From NCBI RefSeq assembly GCF_023684385.1, contig NZ_JAGSOJ010000002.1, positions 310,001 to 374,000 on the forward strand: a DNA stretch of 64,000 nt, in the 5' to 3' direction. The notes below the pieces were generated by a model. It searched no databases and was not told the origin of the DNA. It saw only the letters and a program-made list of their open reading frames with translations. Both the position numbers and the translations under genes were made by a program. The stretch is from Oceanirhabdus seepicola. GTDB taxonomy: Bacteria > Bacillota > Clostridia > Clostridiales > Clostridiaceae. The stretch's first letter is position 1. Each line of letters begins with the position of its first letter. Positions 56,040 through 64,000 of the stretch are shown one piece after another.

Positions 56040-56793
56040 GGTTATAGCAATAGATGATGAAGAACCGGCATTAGAAGAACTAAATTATGTTTTAAATAAG
56101 AATGAAAATGTAGACATTGTAGATACTTTTTCAGATCCCTTAGAAGCTCTTATGAAGGTTAAAGAATTAAAACTAGATGCTGTTTTTCTTGATATAGAAA
56201 TGCCTGAGATTAATGGTTTTTCTGTTGCTAAAGAGATTATAAAACTTGATAGTAATATTAGTATAATTTTTATTACAGCTTTTAATCAATATGCTGTTGA
56301 AGCCTTCGAAGTCAATGCTCTAGATTATATTATGAAACCTGTGTCAGAAGAAAGAATTAATTTAGCTTTGAATAAAATATGTAGTAAACATGTTTTAGAG
56401 AATAAATATGATGGAGGTATTATTAAAAAAATATCTTCAGCACAAAAAACATTAAAGAAGAATTTAGAAAAGGTAGTAATATGGAAAGATGATGAAGTTA
56501 TTCTTTTAAAGCCACAGCAAGTATATTATTTTACTATAGAGAATGGAGAAATTATAGCTATTACAGAAGAAGGAAGGTTTAAGACAAAGGATAGTTTAGA
56601 TAACTGGGAAAATAAATTAGGAGAATATAATTTTTTTAGAACGCACAGAAGTTTCCTAGTAAATTTAGATAAAATCCAAAAAATGAGTCCTTGGTTTAAT
56701 AATACATACGTATTATATTTGGAAGATACACCTAATGAAATACCTTTAAGTAGAAATCGTTTAAAAGAATTTAAAAATATTATAGGGATATAG
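56032..56793 (+). CDS. LytTR-family response regulator
   Basis: 253 residues: receiver with IDDEE pocket, D54 (VFLDIEMPE) and K102 (MKP), then a LytTR DNA-binding domain (about 145-250; FFRTHRSFLVNLDKI, PLSRNRLKEF). LytTR proteins bind 9-bp direct repeats spaced by 12-13 bp, the geometry of the four sites in this window. Coupled to kinase A by overlap, and the only complete LytTR regulator here. RBS AAGGAG. Confidence 0.95.
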   Translation: MIRVIAIDDEEPALEELNYVLNKNENVDIVDTFSDPLEALMKVKELKLDAVFLDIEMPEINGFSVAKEIIKLDSNISIIFITAFNQYAVEAFEVNALDYIMKPVSEERINLALNKICSKHVLENKYDGGIIKKISSAQKTLKKNLEKVVIWKDDEVILLKPQQVYYFTIENGEIIAITEEGRFKTKDSLDNWENKLGEYNFFRTHRSFLVNLDKIQKMSPWFNNTYVLYLEDTPNEIPLSRNRLKEFKNIIGI

Positions 56794-56824
56794 AATTGAA
56801 TCCCAATAAGGGTACATTACTTTC

Positions 56825-56868
56825 ATCTGACATCAGAATTTTATAGATGTCAGATTTTTTTATTTTTC
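56825..56868 (+). terminator. Terminator of the kinase A - regulator operon
   Basis: ATCTGACATC pairs with GATGTCAGAT, followed by a T run. Confidence 0.9.
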
Positions 56869-56893
56869 AGGGTCAATTGTTATTAAACCAATT

Positions 56894-56982
56894 TCTGTTC
56901 AACTTCAAATTATGACCGTTTAGATTAGATTTTTGTACTTTAAAACTAAAAACAGTAATGAATAGCCAATTTATGTTAAAAT
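56894..56982 (+). promoter_or_regulatory. LytTR-type box and extended -10 promoter (site 4)
   Basis: TCTGTTCAA (56894-56902) and ACCGTTTAG (56915-56923) are 21 bp apart; the second fits the LytTR consensus (T/A)(A/C)(C/A)GTTN(A/G)(T/G). TGTTAAAAT (56974-56982) has its hexamer 62 nt after the second repeat. It drives the deacetylase gene directly behind the regulator. Confidence 0.82.
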
Positions 56983-57012
56983 TAAAATGTGTTGTATGCC
57001 AAGGAGGTTTAT

Positions 57013-58392
57013 ATGAAAAAAAGGATAGCTATTTTTATTATATTTATATTTGTTTTATTATTAAACTGTAATGTGTATGCATCTGCAAATAAGATGAGTG
57101 GTAATTTACTTCGAAAGTATAAGGTGTATTTGCTTAAAGAAACTGAAGATGAAAATAAAGTATGGAATGTTCCTTTTGAGGATATTTCAGAAGGAAATGT
57201 AAAACTATTAGGTGTACGTGTTTACAATGAGAGTGATAAAAGAGCAGTAGATATTGAATATCAGCTAAATTCAGATGGAAAAAGTGTAGATATTATACCT
57301 CTTAATGCCTATGAAGAAGGAAAGACATATAAAATTTTAGTTAAAACATTTGTTGAGATAGGGGAAGAAGAGAAGTATGAATTGATTTTAATTTTCCCAT
57401 TTAAGATTAAGAAGAAAATAGAAAAGATTTCGTATACTGGAGCGGTAGAACATATCTTTATTCATCCTCTTATCGCATATCCAGAGCTTGCTTTTGATGG
57501 TGAGTATAGTGAAAATGATATGGATGACTGGTTTATTACCGTTTCAGAATTTAATAGAATGTTAGATCAATTATATGAAAATAATTTTATATTAGTAGAT
57601 ATTAATTCTGTATATGAGGAATATGAGCACGATGGCAAAAAATTAATGAGAAGGTCAGAACTTTTAGTACCAGAAGGGAAAAAGCCTTTAATATTATCAA
57701 TAGATGATCTGAATTATTATAATTATATGAAAAAAGACGGAGTTGTTCATAAACTTATACTTGATGAAGATGGAGAAATAGCTACATTTTCAATAAATAC
57801 TAAAGGTAAGGAAGTTATCTCTAGAGAAAATGAATGCGTACCAATATTAAATGAATTTGTTAAAAAACATCCTGATTTTTCATTAAATGGGGCGAAAGGA
57901 ACAATTGCATTAACTGGTTTTGATGGAATTTTAGGTTATAGAACAACTTTTGATAGTGAAAACCATAAAATTGAGAGACAAGCTGTTAAGAAAATTATAG
58001 ACAAGCTTAAGGAAGATGGTTGGAATTTTGCTTCTCACAGCTATGGACATATAGATTTTCCAGAAGTATCGTATACCAGAGTGGTGAATGATACTGATAA
58101 GTGGAAGAAAGAAGTTGAAAGTTTAATTGGAGAAACACAGGTGTTTATATATCCATATGGATCAAGTGTGAATCCGACCAGTGATAAATTCAAGTATCTA
58201 CAGAAGACAGGTTCTAAAATTATATGTCCTGTAGGAGCTAGCTCTACAGAATGGATATTAAATATAACTAATGCTGTAATTACAGATAGAAGACATGTAG
58301 ATGGAATATCTTTAAGATGGCAGAGAGAATCTTTCTTAGATTTATATGATGCTGAAAAGATAATAGATAGAAAAGTAAGACCAAAAAGATAA
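57013..58392 (+). CDS. Secreted polysaccharide deacetylase-like protein
   Basis: 459 residues. Signal peptide (1-24), an Ig-like (Big_5-type; VWNVPFEDIS) domain to about 130, then a NodB-like region with SIDDLNYY (catalytic/metal Asp pair) and HSYGH (metal His pair). Expected to remove acetyl groups from peptidoglycan or surface glycans. AAGGAGG lies 7-9 nt before ATG 57013; an in-frame ATG at 56989 precedes it and coincides with the predicted transcription start. Controlled by LytTR site 4. Confidence 0.85.
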   Translation: MKKRIAIFIIFIFVLLLNCNVYASANKMSGNLLRKYKVYLLKETEDENKVWNVPFEDISEGNVKLLGVRVYNESDKRAVDIEYQLNSDGKSVDIIPLNAYEEGKTYKILVKTFVEIGEEEKYELILIFPFKIKKKIEKISYTGAVEHIFIHPLIAYPELAFDGEYSENDMDDWFITVSEFNRMLDQLYENNFILVDINSVYEEYEHDGKKLMRRSELLVPEGKKPLILSIDDLNYYNYMKKDGVVHKLILDEDGEIATFSINTKGKEVISRENECVPILNEFVKKHPDFSLNGAKGTIALTGFDGILGYRTTFDSENHKIERQAVKKIIDKLKEDGWNFASHSYGHIDFPEVSYTRVVNDTDKWKKEVESLIGETQVFIYPYGSSVNPTSDKFKYLQKTGSKIICPVGASSTEWILNITNAVITDRRHVDGISLRWQRESFLDLYDAEKIIDRKVRPKR

Positions 58393-58418
58393 GATTCATA
58401 TGTTTGTATATATTTTAT

Positions 58419-58436
58419 TTATTTGAATATGCCTTA
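58419..58436. repeat. Partial copy of dispersed palindromic repeat
   Basis: TTATTTGAATATGCCTTA, identical to 8111-8128 and to one arm of the palindrome at 8740. It abuts the kinase remnant that follows. Confidence 0.6.
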
Positions 58437-58476
58437 ATTAGTAATGCAATAAAAAATACAGGAGAAGGAGAAATTG
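58437..58476 (+). pseudogene. Remnant of a third sensor-kinase gene (ATPase N-box)
   Basis: Encodes ISNAIKNTGEGEIV; 20 nt (GTAATGCAATAAAAAATACA) are identical to the N-box coding sequence of kinase A. Everything before and after has been lost, joining a repeat on the left to the receiver gene on the right. Confidence 0.65.
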
Positions 58477-58477
58477 T

Positions 58478-58846
58478 ATGATTAGGATTATAACAATAGA
58501 TGATGAAGAACCAGCCTTAGAAGAACTTAATTATATTTTAAATAAAAATGAGAATGTAGAGATAGTGGACACATTTTCATCTCCTTTAGAAGCTCTTAAA
58601 AAAGTTGAAGTTTTGAAACCAGATGCTGTTTTCCTAGATATAGAAATGCCTGAGGTTAATGGATTTTATGTAGCTAAAGAAATCTTGAAAATTGATAGTA
58701 ATATTAATATAATTTTTATTACAGCTTTTGATAAATATTCTGTAGAAGCATTTGAAGCAAATGTACTAGATTATATTATGAAACCTGCATCAGAAGAAAG
58801 AATTATTTTATCTTTGAATAAAATAGCTTCAACTAAAAATCACTAA
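58478..58846 (+). CDS. Receiver-only response regulator, internally deleted LytTR regulator
   Basis: 122 residues, closely related to the first half of the LytTR regulator at 56032, with D8/D9, D54 and K102 kept, so it could still be phosphorylated. The LytTR domain is missing. After the stop, 58847-58880 reads like the last codons of the intact gene (NLKN-stop-KIVGI against RLKEFKNIIGI), showing an internal deletion. RBS GGAGAAGGAG. It may act as a phosphate sink or be a decaying gene. Confidence 0.75.
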   Translation: MIRIITIDDEEPALEELNYILNKNENVEIVDTFSSPLEALKKVEVLKPDAVFLDIEMPEVNGFYVAKEILKIDSNINIIFITAFDKYSVEAFEANVLDYIMKPASEERIILSLNKIASTKNH

Positions 58847-58885
58847 AATAATTTGAAAAATTAAAAGATTGTAGGGATATAAGGA

Positions 58886-58924
58886 AACACCAGCACGATG
58901 GAATAATCATGTTGGTGTTTTTTA
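58886..58924 (+). terminator. Terminator after the receiver-only gene
   Basis: AACACCAGCACGAT pairs with ATCATGTTGGTGTT, followed by Ts. A close relative occurs at 63053. Confidence 0.85.
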
Positions 58925-58934
58925 ATTTAAATTC

Positions 58935-59060
58935 TTTTTTTGTCATATTGAAAAAAAATTTTACTTATCAATGTGGAGATAGATGATAAAAATGGAAGAA
59001 ATTTGTGATATATAGAAAAATTAGTAGTATTACGTTATAATTGATTTAAATGGATTAATG
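58935..59060 (+). promoter_or_regulatory. Conserved promoter block of the NlpC/P60-kinase B operon
   Basis: Near-identical to 52790-52914; -10 TATAAT at 59036-59041. Confidence 0.65.
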
Positions 59061-59092
59061 ATAAATCAGTTGATTATTAGAGGAGGAACACT

Positions 59093-59896
59093 ATGGAAAA
59101 AATAAATTTATCAAGCCTTCAGCCTTGTGATGTTTTACTATGCAGAGGAGAGGGGCTATTTTCAGATATGATTGTTCTTTTAGATGGAGGTACATATAGT
59201 CATGCAGCATTATATGCAGGGAAAATTGATGGTAAGCATTGTATTATGCAAGCTACAGGTAGAGGGATAGTATGTGATCCTATAGAAAAAATTAAAGAGG
59301 AAACCTTTGTTGATGTTTTAAGGTTTAATAAAGACAAACATAAGTTAGGAGAAGCAAATTATCCATACAAACCAATTTTGGAAATAGGACAGGCTTATGT
59401 TGATTCTCATGTTAAATATGCATATGATCATTTAATAATACTTGCACTACTTACAATTACACGTGATATTCCATTAGATTCTTTTAGTAAAAAACTGTTA
59501 AGAGGAATATTAGATCAAGCAGCAGATTTTATTTTTAAACAGTTAGATAAGGGTGTTGTACCTATGGTATGTTCAGAAATTGTATATAGGTGTTATGATG
59601 AGGCAGATAATAATAAAAAATATCAATTAAGTATATCTGATTTAACATTAAATAAATTTAGTAAGCATTCTCAAGAGGTAAAAGTAGAAGGTTTTGCAAT
59701 AGAAAATACTATGGATGATTTGGACAGAGATTTTAAAAAATCAGAAGAGCGATTTTTAGAAGCATATTACAAGAAAAAAGAAAAGGAAAATAAGCTAAAG
59801 GGTACATTTACTGATATGGTTGATTCATGTGTGTCACCTAAAGATTTAGAAGACTCAAAGGAGTTAACTAAGATTGGAAGATTAAGTTTTAACTAA
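59093..59896 (+). CDS. YiiX-like permuted NlpC/P60 papain-fold enzyme
   Basis: 267 residues, no signal peptide. H37 in YSHAALYAG and C160 in VCSEIVYRCYDEA are the permuted His...Cys order of the YiiX/YebB group, which hydrolyses amide or thioester bonds in peptides or lipids. The C-terminal 70 residues are helical and charged. It is the first gene of an operon with kinase B, 41 bp upstream. AGAGGAGG precedes ATG 59093. Confidence 0.85.
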   Translation: MEKINLSSLQPCDVLLCRGEGLFSDMIVLLDGGTYSHAALYAGKIDGKHCIMQATGRGIVCDPIEKIKEETFVDVLRFNKDKHKLGEANYPYKPILEIGQAYVDSHVKYAYDHLIILALLTITRDIPLDSFSKKLLRGILDQAADFIFKQLDKGVVPMVCSEIVYRCYDEADNNKKYQLSISDLTLNKFSKHSQEVKVEGFAIENTMDDLDRDFKKSEERFLEAYYKKKEKENKLKGTFTDMVDSCVSPKDLEDSKELTKIGRLSFN

Positions 59897-59937
59897 TCAT
59901 AATTTTTAAAATCACCACCCAAGGGGAGTTGAAGTCC

Positions 59938-62900
59938 TTGAAAGAACTTGTAAGGCATAAAAAAAAATTGTACATAATAATACCCTTCATGGTTTTTATA
60001 ATTGTCGGTGTTATGGGTATTAATAATAGATTTTCAAAAAAAAGATTGGAAGCTAAAGCAGTTGATGGAATTGTTGATTTATCAGAGTGGGATTTAACTA
60101 AAGATGGTATTACAGCACTTGATGGTACATGGGAATTTTACTGGAATAAGCTATTAACACCAGAGGATTTTAAAAATGTGAATAATCCTGTGAAAATAGA
60201 ATTTATAGAGCTCCCTGGCACGTGGGATGGTTTAAAAGTTAAAGATTATATTCTGCAATCTGATGGACATGCTACTTTAAGAGTGAAAGTAAAGAAAAAA
60301 ACAGAAAAAGAGATTCTATCATTATATATGCCTAGTATCAATTGTTCTTATAAATTATGGATAAATAATGAGTTAATATCAAACGTTGGGATGGTAGGAA
60401 AAGATAAAGATAAAGTTAAGATAGAAAGAAAAGAGAACATTGTTAATTTTAAAAATGAAAGTGAACACCTTGAGATAGTTTTACAGATTTCCAACTATGA
60501 TTCCATATTTAAGGGAGGAACAAATGGAAGCATACTTTTAGGAAATTATAAACAAATACAAAGCTATGTATATAAAAAGATAGCACTTAATTTATTTGTT
60601 TTTGGATGTTTGTTTATTATGGCATTTTATCATTTTGGATTATATTTATTACGACGAAAAGACATTTCAACTTTGTATTTTGGACTCCTTTGTTTATGTA
60701 CAGCATTACGAGAAATCTTATCTTCTCAAATAATAATGGATGAGTTATTTTTAGATGTAAATTGGATTTTACAGGCTAAATGTCAGTGTGTGATAACCGA
60801 ATTAGCATTACTCATGTTTCTTCTGTTTATAGATTCAATCTATAAAAAATATAGAAATACAAAAGTATATAATGCTCTTAAATATTCTATGATGATGATT
60901 ATAATTTTTCACTCATTTGCCCCAATAAAAATTGTTGCTAGTACTTTAATTATATGCACATTCATGACAATATTTTTATGTATTTATGGATTTTATATTG
61001 TATTGAAAGCTTTAATAAAACGAGAAGAAGGGGCAGTCATAATAATTATTGGAATGTTAATAGTATTTATAACAGTGACAAATGATTTTTTATATAATAA
61101 TCATATTATTTTTACAGGATATTACACACCAGTAGGATTAGTTTTATTTACATTTGCCCAATCTTTTATGTTATCAAAAAAATTCTCAAATGCTTTTAAT
61201 ACAGTAGAGGCTTTGTCTGAAAAACTTATTTCCTTAGATAAGCTTAAAGATGAATTTTTAGCAAATACCACACATGAACTTAGAACACCGTTAAATGGTA
61301 TAGTTGGAATTAGTGAAACCTTATTAGATGATAGTAAGAATTTAAATCAGTATCAAATTAATAATCTTTCGTTAATCGTATCTAGTGGTAGAAGGTTAAG
61401 TAAACTTATAAATGATATATTGGATTTTTCAAAGTTAAAAAATAAAGATATTACCTTAAATAAGAAAAGTGTTGATATAAATCAGGTAGTAAATGTAGTG
61501 CTAGAAGTTTCTAATAATTTAATAGAAAATAAAAAAATTGAATTAATAAGTACTATAAGTGAAGAGATTCCTTATGTATTTGTTGATGAAAATAGATTTG
61601 AACAAATTTTATACAATTTGATTGGGAATGCAATAAAAAATACATATGAAGGAAAGATTATAGTTTCAGCTTGTTGTAAGAATAATATGATTGAAATATC
61701 GGTTTCAGATACAGGAATTGGTATTCCAGAGGAAAAATTTGAACAAATTTTTAAAGCCTTTGAGCAACTTGAAATGACAGGTAATAACAAGGGTATAGGA
61801 CTTGGATTAAGTATTACAAAACGATTTATTGAATTGCATGGTGGAGAAATTAAGGTTGAATCTCAATTGAATAAGGGATCAAAATTCACATTCACCCTTC
61901 CAGTTAGTAAAGAAAAAAATTCAATACAAATAATACCCCAAAATAATGGTGCACTAAATAAAATTAATACGGTAATTAATAATAAACATATGAACTCCTC
62001 AGAAAGTATAAATTCTAATGATGGAGAGTTTAAAATTTTAGTTGTTGATGATGATCTTATAAATAGACAGGTTATTATAAATAATTTTTCTTCTTCAAAA
62101 TACTTTATTATTTCTGCAAGTGATGGTGAAGAAGCATTAAATAAACTTTTAGAACATAAAGGTATTGATTTAGTTATATTAGATGTAATGATGCCTAAAA
62201 TGTCTGGTTATGAAGTATGCCGTGAAATAAGAAAGAAATATTCATTGATAGAACTTCCAGTATTATTACTTACCGCATCAGAAAAGACAGAGGTTATTGA
62301 AGTTGGGTTTAAGGTAGGAGCTAATGATTATTTATTTAAGCCTGTTGATAAAGTAGAGCTTACAGCAAGAGTAAATACTTTATTAGAACTAAAGAAATCA
62401 GTAGAGCAAGCTGTTACATCTGAGCTATGTTTTCTTCAAGCGCAGATAAAACCACATTTTTTATTCAACGCATTAAATACAATAATGTCATTTTGCAGAA
62501 CAAATCCAGAGCGTGCGAGAGAACTTTTATTGGACTTAAGTAATTATTTGAGAAAGAGCTTTGATTTTAATAATAAAGAGAAATTTGTGTCTTTAGAAAA
62601 TGAAATGAGTTTTGTAAAATCATATTTAGCAATTGAGAAAGCAAGATTTTCTAAAAGATTAAATATTATATATGATATAGAGCCTAACTTAAATTGCTTG
62701 ATGCCACCACTTATATTACAACCTTTAGTGGAAAATGCAGTTAGACATGGTATAGCTTCCAAAAGACAGGGGGGGACGGTCAATATTTCTGCAAAAGGAG
62801 AGAGTGAATTTGTATTAATAAAGGTTGAAGATGATGGAGTGGGTATTGATAAAGAACGACTTAATAGTATTTTGAATAAAACAATTGAGGGTAGTGTTGG

Positions 62901-63027
62901 AATGAAAAATATTATTAAAAGATTAGATTTAATTTATGGTTATGGAATTGATATTCAGACTGAACAGGATAAAGGGACAACTATTAGTTTGAAAATTCCA
63001 TTAAGAAAGGAGAAATTTAATGATTAG
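59938..63027 (+). CDS. Hybrid sensor kinase B, paralog of kinase A
   Basis: About 1029 residues with the same domains as kinase A: DISMED2-like sensor, seven helices, HisKA (TTHELRTPLNG), HATPase, receiver (VLDVMMPK), LytS-type kinase (QIKPHFLFNALN) and final HATPase. The sensor half has diverged clearly, while the signalling half is nearly identical, suggesting different signals feeding one output. Its regulator gene is reduced to nine codons, so it may signal through the regulator at 56032. TTG 59938 is chosen for spacing to AAGGGGAG, as in the paralog. Confidence 0.92.
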   Translation: MKELVRHKKKLYIIIPFMVFIIVGVMGINNRFSKKRLEAKAVDGIVDLSEWDLTKDGITALDGTWEFYWNKLLTPEDFKNVNNPVKIEFIELPGTWDGLKVKDYILQSDGHATLRVKVKKKTEKEILSLYMPSINCSYKLWINNELISNVGMVGKDKDKVKIERKENIVNFKNESEHLEIVLQISNYDSIFKGGTNGSILLGNYKQIQSYVYKKIALNLFVFGCLFIMAFYHFGLYLLRRKDISTLYFGLLCLCTALREILSSQIIMDELFLDVNWILQAKCQCVITELALLMFLLFIDSIYKKYRNTKVYNALKYSMMMIIIFHSFAPIKIVASTLIICTFMTIFLCIYGFYIVLKALIKREEGAVIIIIGMLIVFITVTNDFLYNNHIIFTGYYTPVGLVLFTFAQSFMLSKKFSNAFNTVEALSEKLISLDKLKDEFLANTTHELRTPLNGIVGISETLLDDSKNLNQYQINNLSLIVSSGRRLSKLINDILDFSKLKNKDITLNKKSVDINQVVNVVLEVSNNLIENKKIELISTISEEIPYVFVDENRFEQILYNLIGNAIKNTYEGKIIVSACCKNNMIEISVSDTGIGIPEEKFEQIFKAFEQLEMTGNNKGIGLGLSITKRFIELHGGEIKVESQLNKGSKFTFTLPVSKEKNSIQIIPQNNGALNKINTVINNKHMNSSESINSNDGEFKILVVDDDLINRQVIINNFSSSKYFIISASDGEEALNKLLEHKGIDLVILDVMMPKMSGYEVCREIRKKYSLIELPVLLLTASEKTEVIEVGFKVGANDYLFKPVDKVELTARVNTLLELKKSVEQAVTSELCFLQAQIKPHFLFNALNTIMSFCRTNPERARELLLDLSNYLRKSFDFNNKEKFVSLENEMSFVKSYLAIEKARFSKRLNIIYDIEPNLNCLMPPLILQPLVENAVRHGIASKRQGGTVNISAKGESEFVLIKVEDDGVGIDKERLNSILNKTIEGSVGMKNIIKRLDLIYGYGIDIQTEQDKGTTISLKIPLRKEKFND

Positions 63028-63049
63028 GGTTATAACAATAGATGAATAA
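63020..63049 (+). pseudogene. Nine-codon remnant of a LytTR regulator gene
   Basis: Begins MIRVITIDE at the same 8-bp overlap with kinase B as the intact regulator has with kinase A, then TAA. The following AAGGAAACACC matches the end region of the receiver-only gene, so nearly the whole gene was deleted up to its terminator. Confidence 0.8.
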
Positions 63050-63052
63050 GGA

Positions 63053-63092
63053 AACACCACCATGATGGAACAATCATGGTGGTGTTTTTTTT
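63053..63092 (+). terminator. Terminator after kinase B
   Basis: AACACCACCATGAT pairs with ATCATGGTGGTGTT, followed by Ts. Confidence 0.9.
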
Positions 63093-63225
63093 AGTACATA
63101 TTAAAAAAAAATATAATTGAGGCATATTCTCGCATTATTTAGTATTTATAGGCGAATAATATAATTACTATATATCAACATAAACTTATAATTTAAAATC
63201 CTATAATTAAAAAGGGTGATAAACA

Positions 63226-64000
63226 ATGAAGACAAATCTTGATAAAAATATTGATTTTATTCTTAATGAAATAGGTAAGAAAAGTCCTATAACTGTAAAA
63301 AAGTTTCTTATAGGAAAAAACAAAACTTTAAATGTTGCACTTATATTTGTTAATGGTTTAATGAGCAGATCCCTTATTGATAGAGATATATTAAATCCAT
63401 TAATGATTCATGTAAATGAAGAGTTAATCCCAGGAGAAAGTCTTGCTGAATATATTTCTCAAAGATATATCCCTATGGGAGGCACTAAAGTAGAAGAAGA
63501 TATTAACAAGGTTATAGAATCGATAAAAATTGGAAAGACAGCCATGTTAGTTGAAGGTACGAACAGCATCATAGTTATTGATACCATAGATTCAACTCAT
63601 TATAGGGCGATAGCTGACCCACCAAACGAATCAGCTATTAGGGGGTCTAGAGAAGGTTTCGTAGAAAACATAGGAGTAAATATTAGTATCTTGAGAAGAA
63701 AAATCAAGGACAAAAATTTAACCATGGAAAACTTAATAATTGGAAAACGATCTCAAACCGATGTGGTTATTATGTATATTGATGATATTGTTGATAAGGA
63801 TGTTTTAAAGCAAGTGCGTAACAAATTAAACAGCATAGATGTTGATTCAATAAATGCTGCTGGTATGATTGAACAGTATATAGAAGATAGCCCTTACTCT
63901 GTATTTCCACAAGCCTTTAATACTGAAAGGCCTGATATTGTTAAAGCAAATTTAATGGAAGGAAAAATTGCTATTTTGGTAAATGGAAATCCTAGTGTTA
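63226..64000 (+). CDS. Spore germination protein, GerA family (3' end outside window)
   Basis: The first 258 codons of a GerA/GerAA-type germinant-receptor subunit: a soluble N-terminal domain with TAMLVEGTNSIIVID, the family signature PPNESAIRGSREGFVENIGVNISILRRKI, and PYSVFPQAFNTERPDIV. The membrane part lies beyond the edge. It acts in the spore inner membrane, sensing nutrients. AAAGGGTG precedes ATG 63226. It is unrelated to the surface system before it and shows the organism forms spores. Confidence 0.95.
   Translation, partial: MKTNLDKNIDFILNEIGKKSPITVKKFLIGKNKTLNVALIFVNGLMSRSLIDRDILNPLMIHVNEELIPGESLAEYISQRYIPMGGTKVEEDINKVIESIKIGKTAMLVEGTNSIIVIDTIDSTHYRAIADPPNESAIRGSREGFVENIGVNISILRRKIKDKNLTMENLIIGKRSQTDVVIMYIDDIVDKDVLKQVRNKLNSIDVDSINAAGMIEQYIEDSPYSVFPQAFNTERPDIVKANLMEGKIAILVNGNPSV

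Overview
The window is AT-rich DNA from a spore-forming, low-GC Gram-positive anaerobe, most likely Clostridium sensu stricto or a close relative; I cannot name the species. The basis is AGGAGG-type ribosome binding sites, two T-box leaders in front of aminoacyl-tRNA synthetase genes, a GerA spore-germinant receptor gene running off the right edge, U-rich intrinsic terminators and many OmpR-type two-component systems. Almost all genes lie on the + strand.

Positions 1-24,200 are mostly housekeeping and metabolic genes: the end of a three-domain cell-wall amidase, ileS with an Ile T-box, a DMT transporter, a nitroreductase, an aromatic-acid-exporter-like protein, an iron/cobalamin-type binding lipoprotein, a two-component system followed by a CcdA/TlpA thiol-redox pair, a GH36 alpha-galactosidase, two tandem paralogous membrane proteins of unknown family, an LD-carboxypeptidase, thrS with a Thr T-box, and a 2H phosphoesterase. 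Several small mobile or palindromic repeats are scattered here.

Positions 24,200-32,200 hold a membrane protein gene flanked by two copies of a multi-hairpin repeat, then a two-component system with a BcrAB-like ABC exporter, a CPBP membrane protease and a YxlEFG-like set (PLDc_N protein, ABC ATPase, permease). Positions 32,300-40,200 are more accessory: a 756-residue P-loop GTPase-like protein of unknown family under a promoter flanked by two GGTGYACA inverted repeats, a short Beta-family protein, an alpha/beta hydrolase with a deleted paralog, and an APC transporter.

Positions 40,200-63,100 form the most interesting region, which I read as one surface-directed regulatory system. Two near-identical giant sensor kinases (7TMR-DISM sensor, HisKA kinase, receiver and a second LytS-type kinase in one chain) lie beside one intact LytTR response regulator and the remains of two others. 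Four promoters in the region carry the same element: two 9-bp repeats exactly 21 bp apart (LytTR geometry), followed exactly 62 nt later by an extended -10 hexamer. They drive, or once drove, secreted proteins: a papain-like protease with leucine-rich repeats (whose leader holds a decayed surface-protein gene), two tandem alpha-toxin-like zinc-PLC/PLAT proteins, and a polysaccharide deacetylase. A second lipoprotein shares a C-terminal module with the protease, and an NlpC/P60-like enzyme precedes the second kinase. The locus has been reshaped by duplication and deletion (truncated regulators, a kinase remnant, a truncated PLC paralog). The proposal that the LytTR protein controls these promoters is inference from site geometry and proximity.
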